Source: Lomentospora prolificans (taxonomy: Eukaryota > Ascomycota > Sordariomycetes > Microascales > Microascaceae). Taken from it: a DNA stretch of 64,000 nt. Where the stretch lies: NCBI GenBank assembly GCA_029532625.1, contig JARFXM010000004.1, positions 4,898,001-4,962,000 of the forward strand. The letters run 5' to 3'. The first letter of the stretch is position 1. Every line of letters begins with the position of its first letter. The position numbers and the translations under genes are program-made. Shown piece after piece: positions 47,634-59,500 of the stretch. The notes under the pieces are model-generated. The model was not told the DNA's origin and searched no databases. It saw only the letters and a program-made list of their open reading frames with translations.

Positions 47634-49591
47634 CCAGCTTGATGGACACCACAACGAGGATTTCTGCGCTCAGCGATATAGCACTCATCGCCGACGCTGG
47701 GCCCTGCTTTGACATGCGGGCAGATCCAACTTTCTTTTCTTCTCTTCTATTTTCTATTCGAGGGGCTTTCTCTGCTTTGTGGGCCCGTTCTCGACTTTAG
47801 CGACACGCCCGCACACACACAATGCAATGCATGGCTTGGTAAGTGCGTTCCCGCGATATGGGCTCGCTTGCTATCCGGACAGTGCATTCGCCGCCCCATT
47901 AACTGAGCGCGCTGCTTGTCAGCGGCCTTGTTCAATGTTCAACCTATGCACATGATCTAATGATTCGGTCCGTCCAGCTTACTGATTGTGATATATCTAC
48001 GCCTCTGGTTCGGTTCCTCTTTATATTAGCCGCCGCCGTTCGCACGCCCTGTCTGTCCCCGCCCCTCGTCACCCGTCACTTTGACCCCGGTCCCTATCCT
48101 ACCCCACCTGCTAATTTTGTGTGTGCCTTTTTCGTTTGCAGGAGAATGGAAAGTAGTGTCCCCTCATCTTGGCACCTGAGGCTTTATTCCGTCCATACGA
48201 CGGGTGGATCCTGACTTGTGAATGGCGGGCATCAGGTTCGTTCGAGATCGGAGCTGGAATCGTGCTAACTCGATCCATGCACCTGAGAAAAGTCCGTTTC
48301 TCCGGCCACCGGAAGACTGAGGGTCCCTCTCCCATTCGCCTGGAGCTGACCCCCCCCCACCCCGCATCGGTCATTCGTGGCTGGCCGTCTCGGCGAAGGA
48401 GCGTTAGTTAATATAGGAGATGTAGGCTCTCCAAGACGTCAGAGCACGCAGGGGTTGGATCGACCGCCTCTCTGGGGTTATTCTCTCGTATCGAACTATG
48501 CCTGCAGCCGTGTCTATGACAAGCGTGACGAATCGATGGATATTTCATTCCGAATTGGGCCCCGAAAGGCCAGGCGTGGTCGGCCGATATTCTGACTCGG
48601 TTCTGCCATGCTGGGATTTTCCTGGTGGTGATGCTGGCAGTATAGACTTGGCTTCTGCGTGGCCCCAGTTTTCCAACCCCATCTCCAAATCCCAGCGCCG
48701 GGATGCCGGCACTTTGGCCTTCCTTCCCGTTTCCTCCTTTGTATTATTTTTTTGACTTTGACTTGGTACTCCAGTCTCCCATTCCAACACCCTCTTTTTG
48801 TCGACAGCGGGATCTGGGCTCGTGTCAGGCAGGGCAGGGCGGGGGGTTCCCGCTCCTGGGGCTTTCCTTCCCAGGTTTTAAAACCTAAGCCCCCCCGCGC
48901 CCCAGCAAGCGTAGAACCATCGATTCCCTTGCACCTTCCTTCCTTTGCAAACCTGTAACCGAACACAGTCTAGCCACATTTTATTATTATCGTTAACTGT
49001 TTTTTTATACTAGTCCGAAACGATTATTATTGCTTCTAGTCCTAATCCTTGTGTATGTGTCCCCAGGCAACAGCTTCCTTTTATATAATATTTGCTATTG
49101 CTGACCAGACTTAAACAAAATCCCTAGGACTATATGATGTCACAGAGAACGTCCTCGTGCTTCTATTCTCGGTAGTCCTTTGCTTCCCACCCTGGCGGCC
49201 CGTGGCGCATCTCGCTGTTCCTTCCCGCCCGCCACATCGCTAGTTTTTCGTCTTTCCTTCCGTTCGGGAAACCTGTGCTCCTGGCTCCTGGTAATAATAC
49301 CTCCCTGCCTCGCAAGCTAATTGCGTGTCTTCAAGTGCTGCGCAGCAAGCATCCCTGCACCGCATCTGATTCTTCACCTGGTTTTTCCATTTTGGGCGGA
49401 ATTCTAGTCTGGTCTGGGGAACCCTTGTTCAGCCGCACAAGCGAGGCGCTGGCGATCATTCCTTGATCCCATCCTAGGCACTGGTAGATCCATCTTACGT
49501 CTCTCCTTCCTCGTGAGAGGTTGAAAGAAGACACGCACACAAAAAAAAACAAGAGAAAAAAGAAAAAAGAAAGCTTTCCCCAAGTCGCGGG

Positions 49592-49598
49592 TATAAAA
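49592..49598 (+). promoter_or_regulatory. TATA-like box unusually close to the start codon
   Basis: TATAAAA lies only 26 bases before the ATG of the following gene. If it acts as a TATA box, transcription would start at or past that ATG, favouring a downstream start (next in-frame ATG at 49645). Confidence 0.35.
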
Positions 49599-49617
49599 GA
49601 CACACGCATCCGACACG

Positions 49618-50573
49618 ATGGCGACTTCAAATTTGGCCTCCGCTATGGCGGCCTGGAACAGAACAAGAATCTTTTCGACATCGACCGGACAAGAAGTTTC
49701 GCAACCGCCCTTTGCAGCAATCCTCGCAAACGGACACACTGGACAGTGGAACCTACCCTGGGATTTGCCTTGGGATTTGCCGTTTACGCCGTTTACGCCT
49801 CAGCCGACCAAGCCGTGGTATTACCTCATGTCTTCTCGAGGAAGCAGCCGGGGATCTGGGGGTAATAGCTCTGGGAAGAGGGATAGTGGGAAGCCTTCTA
49901 AGGGAGCGCAGGTGAGTTTGTGCCGTGAAGAAAAGGCTGGGTGCCAAGCGGTCAGAGATGCTGCAAAGCAGTGGTTATTTTGGCGAGCGAGTTGATGAGA
50001 GGTATTAAACTGACCATAATCGCAGCGATCTGTTCGCAAACTCATCGAATCTCTCGAAACACATCGTGTAAACACTCTTACCGAACTTTGCCGCATCGAA
50101 CGCTTCGCCGCCTCCTGCGATGATGAAGACGACGCTCGTGCCTTTCAAGGTCCTATGACCGCCGCCTGGGATTACTACGTGTCCAGCAACCAGTTTCTCA
50201 CCGAACTGCGCGGTCTTACGCGTAGCTACCCTATCTGCTCCGACATTATCTACGCCGCTGAGGTAAGAGTCCGAAGTGACCCTGATTCGAACCGGAGTTG
50301 GAACCTGGCCTGGTTACTCCTGAGGAAGATGATTGGGGAGTAAGTTGAAATCTCATCGTAGCTCATCCGTCAAGGCTTGGAAAACGCTAAGAGTTGTCTA
50401 GTGACCTTGTTGCAAGCTTTGCCTCGATAGAAGCAGCCAAGCCCGAGATGTGGGGAGAAATGGAGCCCACTGAAGAAGAGATCCAGCAATTGGCCGCCTG
50501 CTTCGAGTACGAGTGGAACCGTGCCGTCACCACGATGCTGCGTCACTGGGCAGCGTCTCCCCGGTGGTGTTGA
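49618..50573 (+). CDS. Unrecognised protein, 259 aa, three exons
   Basis: Exons 49618-49911, 50026-50339 and 50402-50573 join in phase (donors GTGAGT and GTAAGT; acceptors CGCAG and TCTAG). I do not recognise the family. Residues 1-97 are low complexity, with a doubled PWDLPWDL and FTPFTP followed by KPWYYLMSSRGSSRGSGG. Exons 2 and 3 encode an acidic, helical-looking region: RKLIESLETHRVNTLTELCR, DYYVSSNQFLTELRGLTRSY, LVASFASIEAAKPEMWGEME and EEIQQLAACFEYEWNRAV. It has no signal peptide and no membrane segment. Clean intron joins and sustained amphipathic sequence argue for a real gene. The start may instead be at 49645 because a TATA-like box lies just 26 bases before the first ATG. A cytosolic or nuclear fungal-specific protein is all that can be inferred. 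Confidence 0.65.
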
Positions 50574-51616
50574 TAGGCGAGCAACCTTGGAAAAAACAAA
50601 AGCATATCAAGAGTCATGATTTTCGGAATTACGGCAATTTTCCACTGGCATGGCGGTTTATAAGATCAGGAGCATATGCGTTCACGGTATTGTTCGACCA
50701 TTTTTTCTTTATCTCTTGGGTTTCATTTGTTTTTTCCATTTGCTTTCTTGATCTTGATTGCTTGGCGTTGGAGTTCATGGGCGTTAGCGAGAGCGTGGGG
50801 CACTTTTCGGACATTTCTACTTCTTTTATTTTATTTTATTTTTTACTTTTATTTTTCTTTTTCAATGAGACGGCAGTCAGTACATGGTTGACCGTTGGCA
50901 GTAGTAAGCTAGAACCTCCAAGGGTAATGTGGGATTCCTCGGTGAAGGTAAACTGCTGGGAAGAAAAGCGCGTGGGCGGATGACAGAAAGTGGCTAAACT
51001 ATGCGAGTTTACAATTCGGGGGACAGGACGTTCATTGGTGCATAGGACTCGAAACCGAGTTATTAATAACTTGCTTTACATGGGATTAATGATACTGGAA
51101 GGTAATTAATTGACCGAGGTATTAACCATAATCATGGTCTGGGCTGAAGAAGGTGCCCATCCCGGGACATTGTAATAGGTACTGCTGGTAATATTACTAT
51201 GGCAATGTGGATAGAAGGTGTTAATCATTCCGCGAGTGTCTCTACAACTCCGTGGGTGGCCACCAATCGTCTGAGTGTTTCACTGGCTAGCCTATTTATT
51301 GAGTCAGTGGCACTGACTATTCTTATGGGCCTTATCTTTGCCCAATTCATCATCACCCTCAGTCCTTCATTATTATCAACACAACGCAACGGGACATGAA
51401 ATGGCCGCGACCTAAGCCTACAACACAGCAAAGCTGGTCACAACTGGTGACATTCATCTAAAGATGGAGTCAGAAAGAGAGAGAGATCTCGGATCAAGGT
51501 TATTAATACAGAGATTATGCATTTCCCCATGTACGCCATAATACATTGCGCATTCCTGACCATATTCCCAGTTTTATGCATTATTACATAACAGTGCCAT
51601 TATTCCGTGGATATGC
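50574..51616. other. Intergenic between convergent genes
   Basis: 3' flanks of the orphan gene (+) and the MFS transporter gene (-). The open frame 50513-50983 overlaps the orphan gene's last exon in another frame and is not supported. Confidence 0.6.
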
Positions 51617-53420
51617 TTAAACAGATGCGACCGAATCCGCGTCTCCTTCCCAATCGTCACTCTCAAGCCCCTTCCCATCAATGCCCCATGTGGCAAACCA
51701 GCCCAGCAGCGCGATTCCGCCAAATAAGCCCCATGAGAGGGCTTCTCCCCTGGGCTTGATATGGGTGCCGAGAGAAAATACTGACCCCGCAAGGAAAGGA
51801 CCGATGCTCCGGCCAGCGGCGGAAATTGTTTGGGCGATGCCGTTGAGAGTTCCGAGGCTCGAATCCGATACGGCCGAGTTTGTGATCTGGGGTTGTTAGT
51901 TGAAGTCCGTTGGATAAGGAATTGCGCCGCCGATATATTAGTGGACGACTCACCAGAAGCATCACGCATGACAGGCCTCCAACGGCACTAATATTCTTGA
52001 TAATCAAGATGCCTCCCAATTCGGCGTAGAGCCATTCCTTACCCGTCCCGATAGCGAATGGTGGATCCGAGTCAAGATGGCCAGTCCACGGCATTAGGGC
52101 CATGCTAATGGTCAGGCCCAACAAGGCCACACGGTAAAGGCCTAGGTTGCCCAGCCGCGTTTTCATATACTGAAATGCGAGAAGCTGGAACACGATCGTG
52201 AAAATGCCTGCGACGCTCAAGCTAACTCCAATCGTACCAGGGTCTAGATCACGACCGGTCGGGGACGGCGCCGTCGCGAAGATCGGGTAGAGGCTGTTGA
52301 ACGAGATGTTTGAAAACTGGTAGACGAGATACGAAAGGAGAAGGGATATTGTTGAGCGGTTAAAGATCTCACGCAAAGAATCTTTCCACGATACGTTCCG
52401 ATCATGGTCTTCGTCGTCATGCGAATGATGACTGGTTGTATCGCTGCCGTGGTGTCCATCCGCGCCGTCCATTATGGGTTGGTGATCCGAGCGCCCCTTC
52501 TTAGGTTGAATAAACCAGGTCCAAGAAGAAGAAGCGTTTGAGCGTCTTCGCGTCTCTTGAAAATGTTTCCGGATGCTCCTGACCACGTGCACCTCCGGCT
52601 TATCCTCATGTGGTTCCTCCATCCATATCGCAACAATCAAGGCACCGATGGCCAGGATCAGAGCTGAGACTAGGTTCGATGCAAGGAACGGAAACTCATC
52701 GCCCATGGTTCCGACCAAAAGGCCTCCAATTGCGGGACCGGTGATGCTACCGAGGGAGTAAATCACCGGCAACCAGGTAAAAGCGGTGCTCTGGTTCGAT
52801 TTGTCCGTCAGGTCTCCCAATGCGGTCGGAACAACAGCGGCATTCCCGTTCAGCATTCCCATGGCAATTTGCACCAGTATAACCTGCCAGTACGCCTTGC
52901 AGAATCCAAATACGACGAAACATCCCGCCAATAGCGAAGTACCAAGTATGAGAACGGGTTTCCTCCCAATTTTATCTGAGAGGTATCCCCACAGGAAATT
53001 TGTCGAGAGCTGGGCGAGAGCGAATACGGAGGCAACGAGCCCGACGTAGAGACCGACATGCTGTGGCTGGATCTCGGGGAAGCTCAGGATCATGGACGGA
53101 AGGTATGGGGAGATGGAGTTGAGGGCTGTCTGCTCCGCGAAGGACAGGATAGCGAGGAGGGAGAGCTCCTTCACGGGGAGTGGAGACTGGCTCGACGAAG
53201 AGGATGCGTGAGAGGAGGATTCGCTCGGACCGGGCGGGTCGCGATTGGTATCGCGGGGTGTGGCGAGAGGTGGGGTAGGAAATGTGTGGTATCGGTAAGA
53301 TTGACGGCGGAGTTGGCGGCCATGGTGGATCGAATCGAAGAATCCCCTGTTGGAGACGGCAGCTCCCAATCTGGTCTTCCCACTCGATGAAAGTGAACCG
53401 CTGGCAGGCGATCGAACCAT
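51617..53420 (-). CDS. MFS transporter with His/Asp-rich central loop
   Basis: Two exons (53420-51954 and 51886-51617; donor GTGAGTC, acceptor CCCAG) encode 578 aa. The start is the first ATG of the frame (MVRSPASG). Residues 1-90 are a Ser-rich cytosolic extension. Twelve hydrophobic segments follow in two blocks. The loop after the second holds the MFS signature GYLSDKIGRKPVL, and WLPVIYSLGSITGPAIGGLL lies in the fifth. The loop between the blocks (about 260-360) is long and carries a stretch of eight His and many Asp residues (ADGHHGSDTTSHHSHDDEDH). The last exon adds LGTLNGIAQTISAAGRSIGP and the final membrane spans. Sequence style matches the fungal MFS group related to yeast YCR023C. 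The substrate is unknown, and the His/Asp loop suggests, but does not show, metal binding. It sits in the plasma or vacuolar membrane. Confidence 0.85.
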
Positions 53421-54154
53421 GGTGATCGAATTCCAGAGGGGCGCGGGTAGGGAACAAGGGGAGGAAGAGGGCTCGACGTGCTTGGGGTGCGGGATGTGGT
53501 GTTCCGGAGTGGCTAGCTTGTCGTGATGCTTGACATCCTCTTGCAATTTCTATGGCTAGAGACAATCTCGCTTGACAAGTCGTGGACAAGGAAGGGGAGG
53601 AGAGAAGAAGAAGGGAAAAGTGCCCCACGTATCGCCTTGTCGATGGACAAAAGTAAAACCATGACGATTTGGCGTGTGTTGCCTGGCGAAACACCAGTTT
53701 CTGGGAGTCAATGGCTCACAAATTACATCACCGTACCTTGGTACAACGCTCGGGAATGCTGTGGGGTGCTGTGACGTAGGCACTTGAAGATTTCGGCAGG
53801 TGCCCTGAGCGTTAGTGGAGTAGGCCGATCGGAACGCAAAAAGCAAGCGACGACATTGGGCAGATTTGCAACCCAAGATACTTAGTCATCATCCTGCGGA
53901 TCGGGAGCTGGAGCTTTTGCTCCTGGTGCAGGGATTGGAGAACCGTCGTTGATTGGTTGGTTCAAGGCTGGTGTTCAAGACCATGACGGCGGGGTCAGTT
54001 ATGTATCTGCCCAGGTGATCCGATGTTCCGACGATGGCTGGCACTTGCGGCCTACAGGGTTGAGACTCGAAGCGAAGACCAGGCTGGATCCAACAGCGAA
54101 TTGAACAAAGATATGGCTTTTGAGGAGCCATATACAATATGCGTTTGTTAAACT

Positions 54155-54156
<2 letters not shown>

Positions 54157-54188
<32 letters not shown>
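54157..54188. repeat. Poly-T tract (32 T)
   Basis: The longest homopolymer of the window. Confidence 0.9.
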
Positions 54189-54192
<4 letters not shown>

Positions 54193-55840
54193 TTAAAGTT
54201 GACTTGCAGTGCGAAGTGAACTGCTGCAGATAGCCGTTGATATCTATCCGTCTTGCAGGCTCAAACGCGCGGGCGAGATCGGGGAGTAATTTATTCGTGC
54301 CTGTCTTGAGAGAAGCTATAAGTCAACAAGTAGCAAATAATTATTGTCTTGCCAATTGAAGGGAACCGCTCATGTATATGAGGTTTGATGCAAAGGTTCT
54401 GTCCTATCTTGTAACAAGGTCCTGGCTCTAATCTCTCATTGTGTTCTGCAGATTGATATGTCGTCACTGCAATCAGACTGTTCAACTAATAATACCTATT
54501 GAGCATGTAAGCGGACCGAAAAATTGAGTCAAAGAACGAAATACTTGTATCCAGATCATACTTTAGAACGAGGCCTCGTGAGCAGTTGTGTGTGTCATAA
54601 TTAAATATCTCTCCGTTCGAGTGTAGTGTCACGTCCCTTTTACACGACTGATACTATCGTCTCATGGCACATACCCGTATACCGCAATAAGACCGAGTAA
54701 TCAGTTGCTCTCCTTCTCAAAAAATGGCCAGGGTTACGGTCCCTAGGCCGGCATGATGCCAATGATTCTATAAGACTTGCCAGGTTGTTGCTACTGATGA
54801 AAGTCATGATATAGGGACTACTTTGCGAAGACTGGCAAGAAGCCATTTAAAGCATTTCCCCATCATATGGCCATGGTCAAAGCAGTGGCCAAGTGCGCGC
54901 TGGTATGGCTTTAAGGTATTATCCGGATTCCCGCCAAGGCTCCAGCAATGGAACTCGGAAATAATATCATGCTGAAACTTTTGCTAGAGCGGCTCGAAGG
55001 TTTCACAGACCTGGCAAGATGGTATATATTAAAACAAGAGCCCGAATTGGAAATATTGAGGTATGGTACGATGCGCCCTAATCACCCTCACTCATTCGCG
55101 AGGCGAAGCACACCCTAACCTCGACGAATTTTCACCCGAACTAGGAAACATGGGACACCCCTCGGAAAGCAGTGGGTTGTCTGGCCTTCCTGAAAGTTCG
55201 GCCGTGGCCCACATTTGTGGTTCAGCGGAATAACACAGAGTTCTCGATGAAATAGCGCGTTACGAGACGGCTTTGAAATTGAACAGTTGCAGCAATACTG
55301 CGGATATAGATGCTCGCGCTCTGAAACCCCATATCTTTGCTAGGATCTAGGCGACCCTCATCAAAGTAACCATTACCACCTGGTTCAAGGACCTATAGAA
55401 GATATAAAGTAAGCTTCTAGTCCTCTTGTTACGTGGATCTATCAATGCATGGTTTTTCATGGCTTAGAGGCAAGTGGTATTAAACTATGTTTTGTGTTGC
55501 TTTCAGGAAACAAAGTGGTCACGAGATCGATTAACCGTATCCCGCCAACAACGAGAACGAATGATATATGCTCGGGGTTCGTCGACGATCTTATATCTGA
55601 GCAGAGTCCTCGAAAGAGGGGCACCAAAGTTGTCAATTGACGCTAAAATCGACAACCTTCTCTATCGAAACGGCGGCATTGCAGACTGCGCGCTCTCCTT
55701 ATCGCCAAGCGTGCGCGATATCCAGGAGCTGATGGTTTAGCGCCATTTGGTCGGCAGATATTTTTGTCCAGCAAAATGGGGGGAGATAAGCAGCGGCGAA
55801 TATGACTCCGAGCACAGGGTGGCTTCCCACGTGCATGTTC

Positions 55841-55847
55841 TGACTCA
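55841..55847. promoter_or_regulatory. TGACTCA (Gcn4/CPC1-type site) upstream of the GNAT gene
   Basis: TGACTCA lies about 120 bases before the acetyltransferase ATG, followed by a TATA-like stretch (55854-55867) and CCAAT; CACGTG occurs at 55828-55833. TGACTCA is the binding core of the fungal amino-acid-control bZIP. Regulation is inferred from sequence only. Confidence 0.35.
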
Positions 55848-55965
55848 CCCCCAGATATATATTTATATCCAATGCCTCTCTTATCTTTACTAACGACAAT
55901 CGGCTGTCCGTCCTGATACCCGCCTTAAGCATTCTGGCTCCAACTTCAGCTTCGCACTCTCCACC

Positions 55966-56524
55966 ATGGCACCGACTCCGACGTACGAGGTCACTGGCCT
56001 AACCTCTGCTGATTTTGATGAGTGGTCTGCGATTTTCCGCGCGTACATTGATTTTTACAAAACATCCCTTAGTGATGAGCAGTATAAGAAGACATTTGAG
56101 CGCCTAATCGAACAGCGTGAAGGTCTCCAAGCTTTTGTTGCGAGGGAAACCTTGGGCGACAAGACGAGGATGGTCGGCATTGCTCACTTTTTCCCTTCGC
56201 AATCCACATGGAGCGAGCAGAAATTCTTCTTCCTTGATGGTACGTGTTTGAACAGCATACCTTGACGACTTCTATTTATGAGTTCCCCCAAAGTTCCTGT
56301 TGGAGATGTATATCTGATCACGTCTTGTAGACTTGTTTGTCGATCCGTCCGTTCGTGGCAAGGGTCTGGGACGAAAGTTGATACAGTCCATTGGCGACCT
56401 GGCAAGGAGCAAAGGCTACAGCCGTGTACAATGGGTAACGGCGCACGACAACATCACGGCGCAAAACTTGTATAACCAGGTGGCCCAAAGTTTCTTCAAG
56501 GAGTATCGCATGAATGTGGATTAG
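55966..56524 (+). CDS. GNAT-family N-acetyltransferase
   Basis: Two exons (55966-56239 and 56331-56524) encode 155 aa, starting at a CACCATGG context. Donor GTACGT and acceptor TTGTAG complete an Asp codon. Residues 1-90 hold the N-terminal strands and helices (DFDEWSAIFRAYIDFYKTSL, MVGIAHFFPS). The acetyl-CoA-binding motif A is DPSVRGKGLGRKLIQ, encoded just after the intron, followed by ARSKGYSRVQWVTAHDNITA and NLYNQVA, the typical motif B. The whole length is one GNAT domain of the small cytosolic type that acetylates amines or amino acids; the substrate cannot be predicted. Confidence 0.88.
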
Positions 56525-59500
56525 CGATAGAACCTCTGTCGCGACTAGCTATAATATAATCGAACGGTTCAGCTATATGTAGTATGAATGAACAGTACAA
56601 ACATCCACGATGTATTCCAATTTCCTCATGGGTCCTAGGGTTGTAGACACCCATCCATGTCAGATATTGAAACGGCTCTACCCAATATTCTTATTAGCCG
56701 TAGTCTCATCTGGCAAGGATGTACTGACAACTTACAGCTGGTGACGATTACCAAATTGTCAGGGTGAGTATTAATACGTCCTTTGATACGTAGGATTGTT
56801 GGGACCCGCCCTTAACGTACTTTGAATATATCAACTGCGGTAAATATGCCCCGACCGTTTGATGGCACCCGTTTTGATAAAATTTATACTCGAGAGTAGG
56901 AGCCCGCGTAAGCCTTGCGGCTTAGCCTTACCCGAAACATGTGCTTTACTCAATTATTAGGAACACTGCAAGCTCCGGGGATTATCTCCTCACTCCTGTT
57001 GAACGCGGATTTCCGAATAAGACTTGTGTTGGCGAGCCCTCAGGCCTAACTAGGATAAAAATGTGCGTCAGAACTATCGATGGTGTCATGATTTGGAATG
57101 TAGATGAATCGGAGAAATCCTTCGAGCGGCGCCAACTCTCCCGTATATTGATGCGGACACGGCATATCAAGCAGAGGGAATGAGATCGGATTTTTCCGAC
57201 ATACCGTCCCAACCTCTTGATGTCAGAGTAAACCTAGCTGGGCCGAAGGTATCACTCCGTAGATAAAGGGTATTATTGGCCAGTATCTATTCCGAGATGG
57301 TGCAAGGTTTGGCCCAACAGCGGGCAGCACCATGACTTAGGTCCTAGTTCACATTGCTCAGTGTGCAAGAAGGAGATGAAAACTGATGGGGCGAGCTTTA
57401 GCGGAATGCTGGCAAACTGCTGTTATTGCCCGCTCGCGGCTTCGAGGTCTTGCTCTACACCAACCACGGGTACAACAAGCGTCACAAATTTAACCAGATA
57501 ATTACTTGCACCCCAGAGATGTGCTCGTCGTACCTATGGCCTGGTATAGAAGAAAACATAACCCGATAGCTCCCCATGAACCTGCCATAGTTGTAAAGAG
57601 CTTTGGATAGGGACTCGACGATGCTCTGGGAACATGATACAGCCAGTGTCTTCCGTAGAAGTGCTGCTAAAGACCAGAGCGGACGTCGATACTGCTCGTA
57701 ACAAGGACCATATAGCGCGTCATATATTCAGAACTTCCAACAGAGGTGTAGGATACCCAGAATCCCGTTGCAGGCCGGTGGGCAACTGTGAGGAGTGAGG
57801 TCCTGACATGGCACAGTGCGGACACTACCATGATTTATAATAGAGATTGATGTGGGGGCGGAGGGTGGTGGATGTGGTAGGGTCGAACTGTGATGATGCG
57901 GCGCTCCTTGGGCCGAGATACTGCGAGTGCGTCGGTTTGGCGGTTTGTATTTGACGTTGCTGGCACTTTGTGCTACACTGAGCAAGCTCTCTTCAAGGAG
58001 GTGGAGAAAACCGGATTCCTTGTGTATCTCGGACCAAATAAAAGGAGGCTATCTCGTTCCGTTGGGCAGATGCTCTTCTGGATTGTGGCGACTTTTGGCC
58101 TTGTCGATCAAGGGGCTTGGGAACCCGTAGGCCAGGCATGTCAACCTGTTCGCCTCTCGAGGGAGCAGGGTTTCGACTCAGCATGCGGCTCATCCGATGC
58201 CAGTCAGAACCGACACTCAGCGGAACAGCCCTAAGGCAGCTACCCCATACGTATAAGGGCCATAAATTGGTGCCTGGACTGGCCGACCAGGCCCAACTTA
58301 AACTCGGCCTGATTGGAGGTCCGTGGCAGCCCTTAATTACCCCGGGGGGTGCTCGGAACGGGAATGCTTCGCACTGACAAAAGTTGAGCCCCGACAGCAC
58401 AAAGCCTGCCCAGCCATGAATTTGGGATTTGTAAAAGAGGAAAAAAAAGCCCTTGAGGGAGGTGCACGGATTATGTCGGGAAAGCCCACGTGGCTCTGTC
58501 ATATTCCTCGACTTGGGCAGAGTAAGGGTGGATAGAGAGGTGCAAAGCAAGATTCAGATGGAGTTTAAAAATAAGCACAATCTAGCTGCGGTCGTTGCGA
58601 GGCGGGTGGAGCCGCAAGGCAGCGATCGTGGAGTAATAAAGAGCCCCGGCTTTACATAACTTACGAGGATCATCATGTTCCTCTGGGCTATGATTTGCGT
58701 GCTCTACATGCTACGCCCCAGCAGAGCTCAGAGTCAGCGAGGCAGACGAGAGACAGAGAGAGAGGCAGACGAAAATGAGCAAGGATCTACAGCTGAAATT
58801 CTGCACTTCATACGCGCGCAACCTAACGACCCTTCACTTTCCGGCTGCCAGCGCCGGCCTGCCTTTGCATGGCGTCTACTACTGCACGTGTTGAGCGAAT
58901 GCAAATGGAGGGATGCGGATGTGGGTTCTCGGGGAGTGCCAGTGAATGCGCTGCGCTGCTGGCCTGGCACTTTGGCCACATTTTTCATCTTGGCCTCTTT
59001 TTTCATTTTTTTTTCGGTCATGTTGCATTTTTTCTATCCTCGTGTCCTACTGTCCTACCTCGTCGTGTATTTTCTTCGCCTCCTTCTTGCACGCCGCGCC
59101 CCGAAAACCAGGTCCAGACATTGTCACTTTCAGCAGGGGCCAATCTGGCGTCGAGAGGGGTTTGGCCACGTCTGTTTGGCTTGAAGATCAACTCATCGAG
59201 GTTTTATGGGGTGATGACCTCGGGTGGCTTGGCCAGTTGCAAGCTGGCTTTGAGGCCGGGAAAAAACGACTGGTAACAATCTGGGTGACTGGGAGCACAC
59301 CGCCCATCTGTGGAGCCGTGGGAAAGGAAAAGAGGGAAACGAGAAGGGAATGTATAGCAACGAGGGATGCCTATGGTCAATCGTGCAAGACCAGTTGACG
59401 TGATTCCAGAAGAAGTACGAGATGACGATGAAGTTGTCATTCGCCAGCTGGGTTAAGTCCGGGATAAGGGGAAATACGGAGAAAAACATCGATGGATCAA

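Larger units (their letters stand above)
45268..49617. other. 4.3 kb intergenic region rich in homopolymers
   Basis: Contains T runs at 46610-46630, 46933-46955 and 47615-47633 and a TG microsatellite at 47312-47340. Open frames on both strands are short or low complexity, and several are created by the homopolymers (poly-Phe or poly-Lys). No gene was seen. Confidence 0.55.
53421..55965. other. 2.5 kb intergenic region
   Basis: Promoter of the MFS gene (-) and of the GNAT gene (+). It has a 32-T run (54157-54188) and AT-rich sequence from 54 to 55.9 kb. No supported gene. Confidence 0.6.

Noticed and set aside
53421..53546. N-terminal extension of the MFS protein
   Set aside because: The frame is open upstream of 53420 but has no ATG there; the first ATG is at 53420.
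57900..59400. Several frames of 95-185 codons on both strands
   Set aside because: No conserved motifs, no consistent intron model, and T-rich stretches explain the hydrophobic parts.
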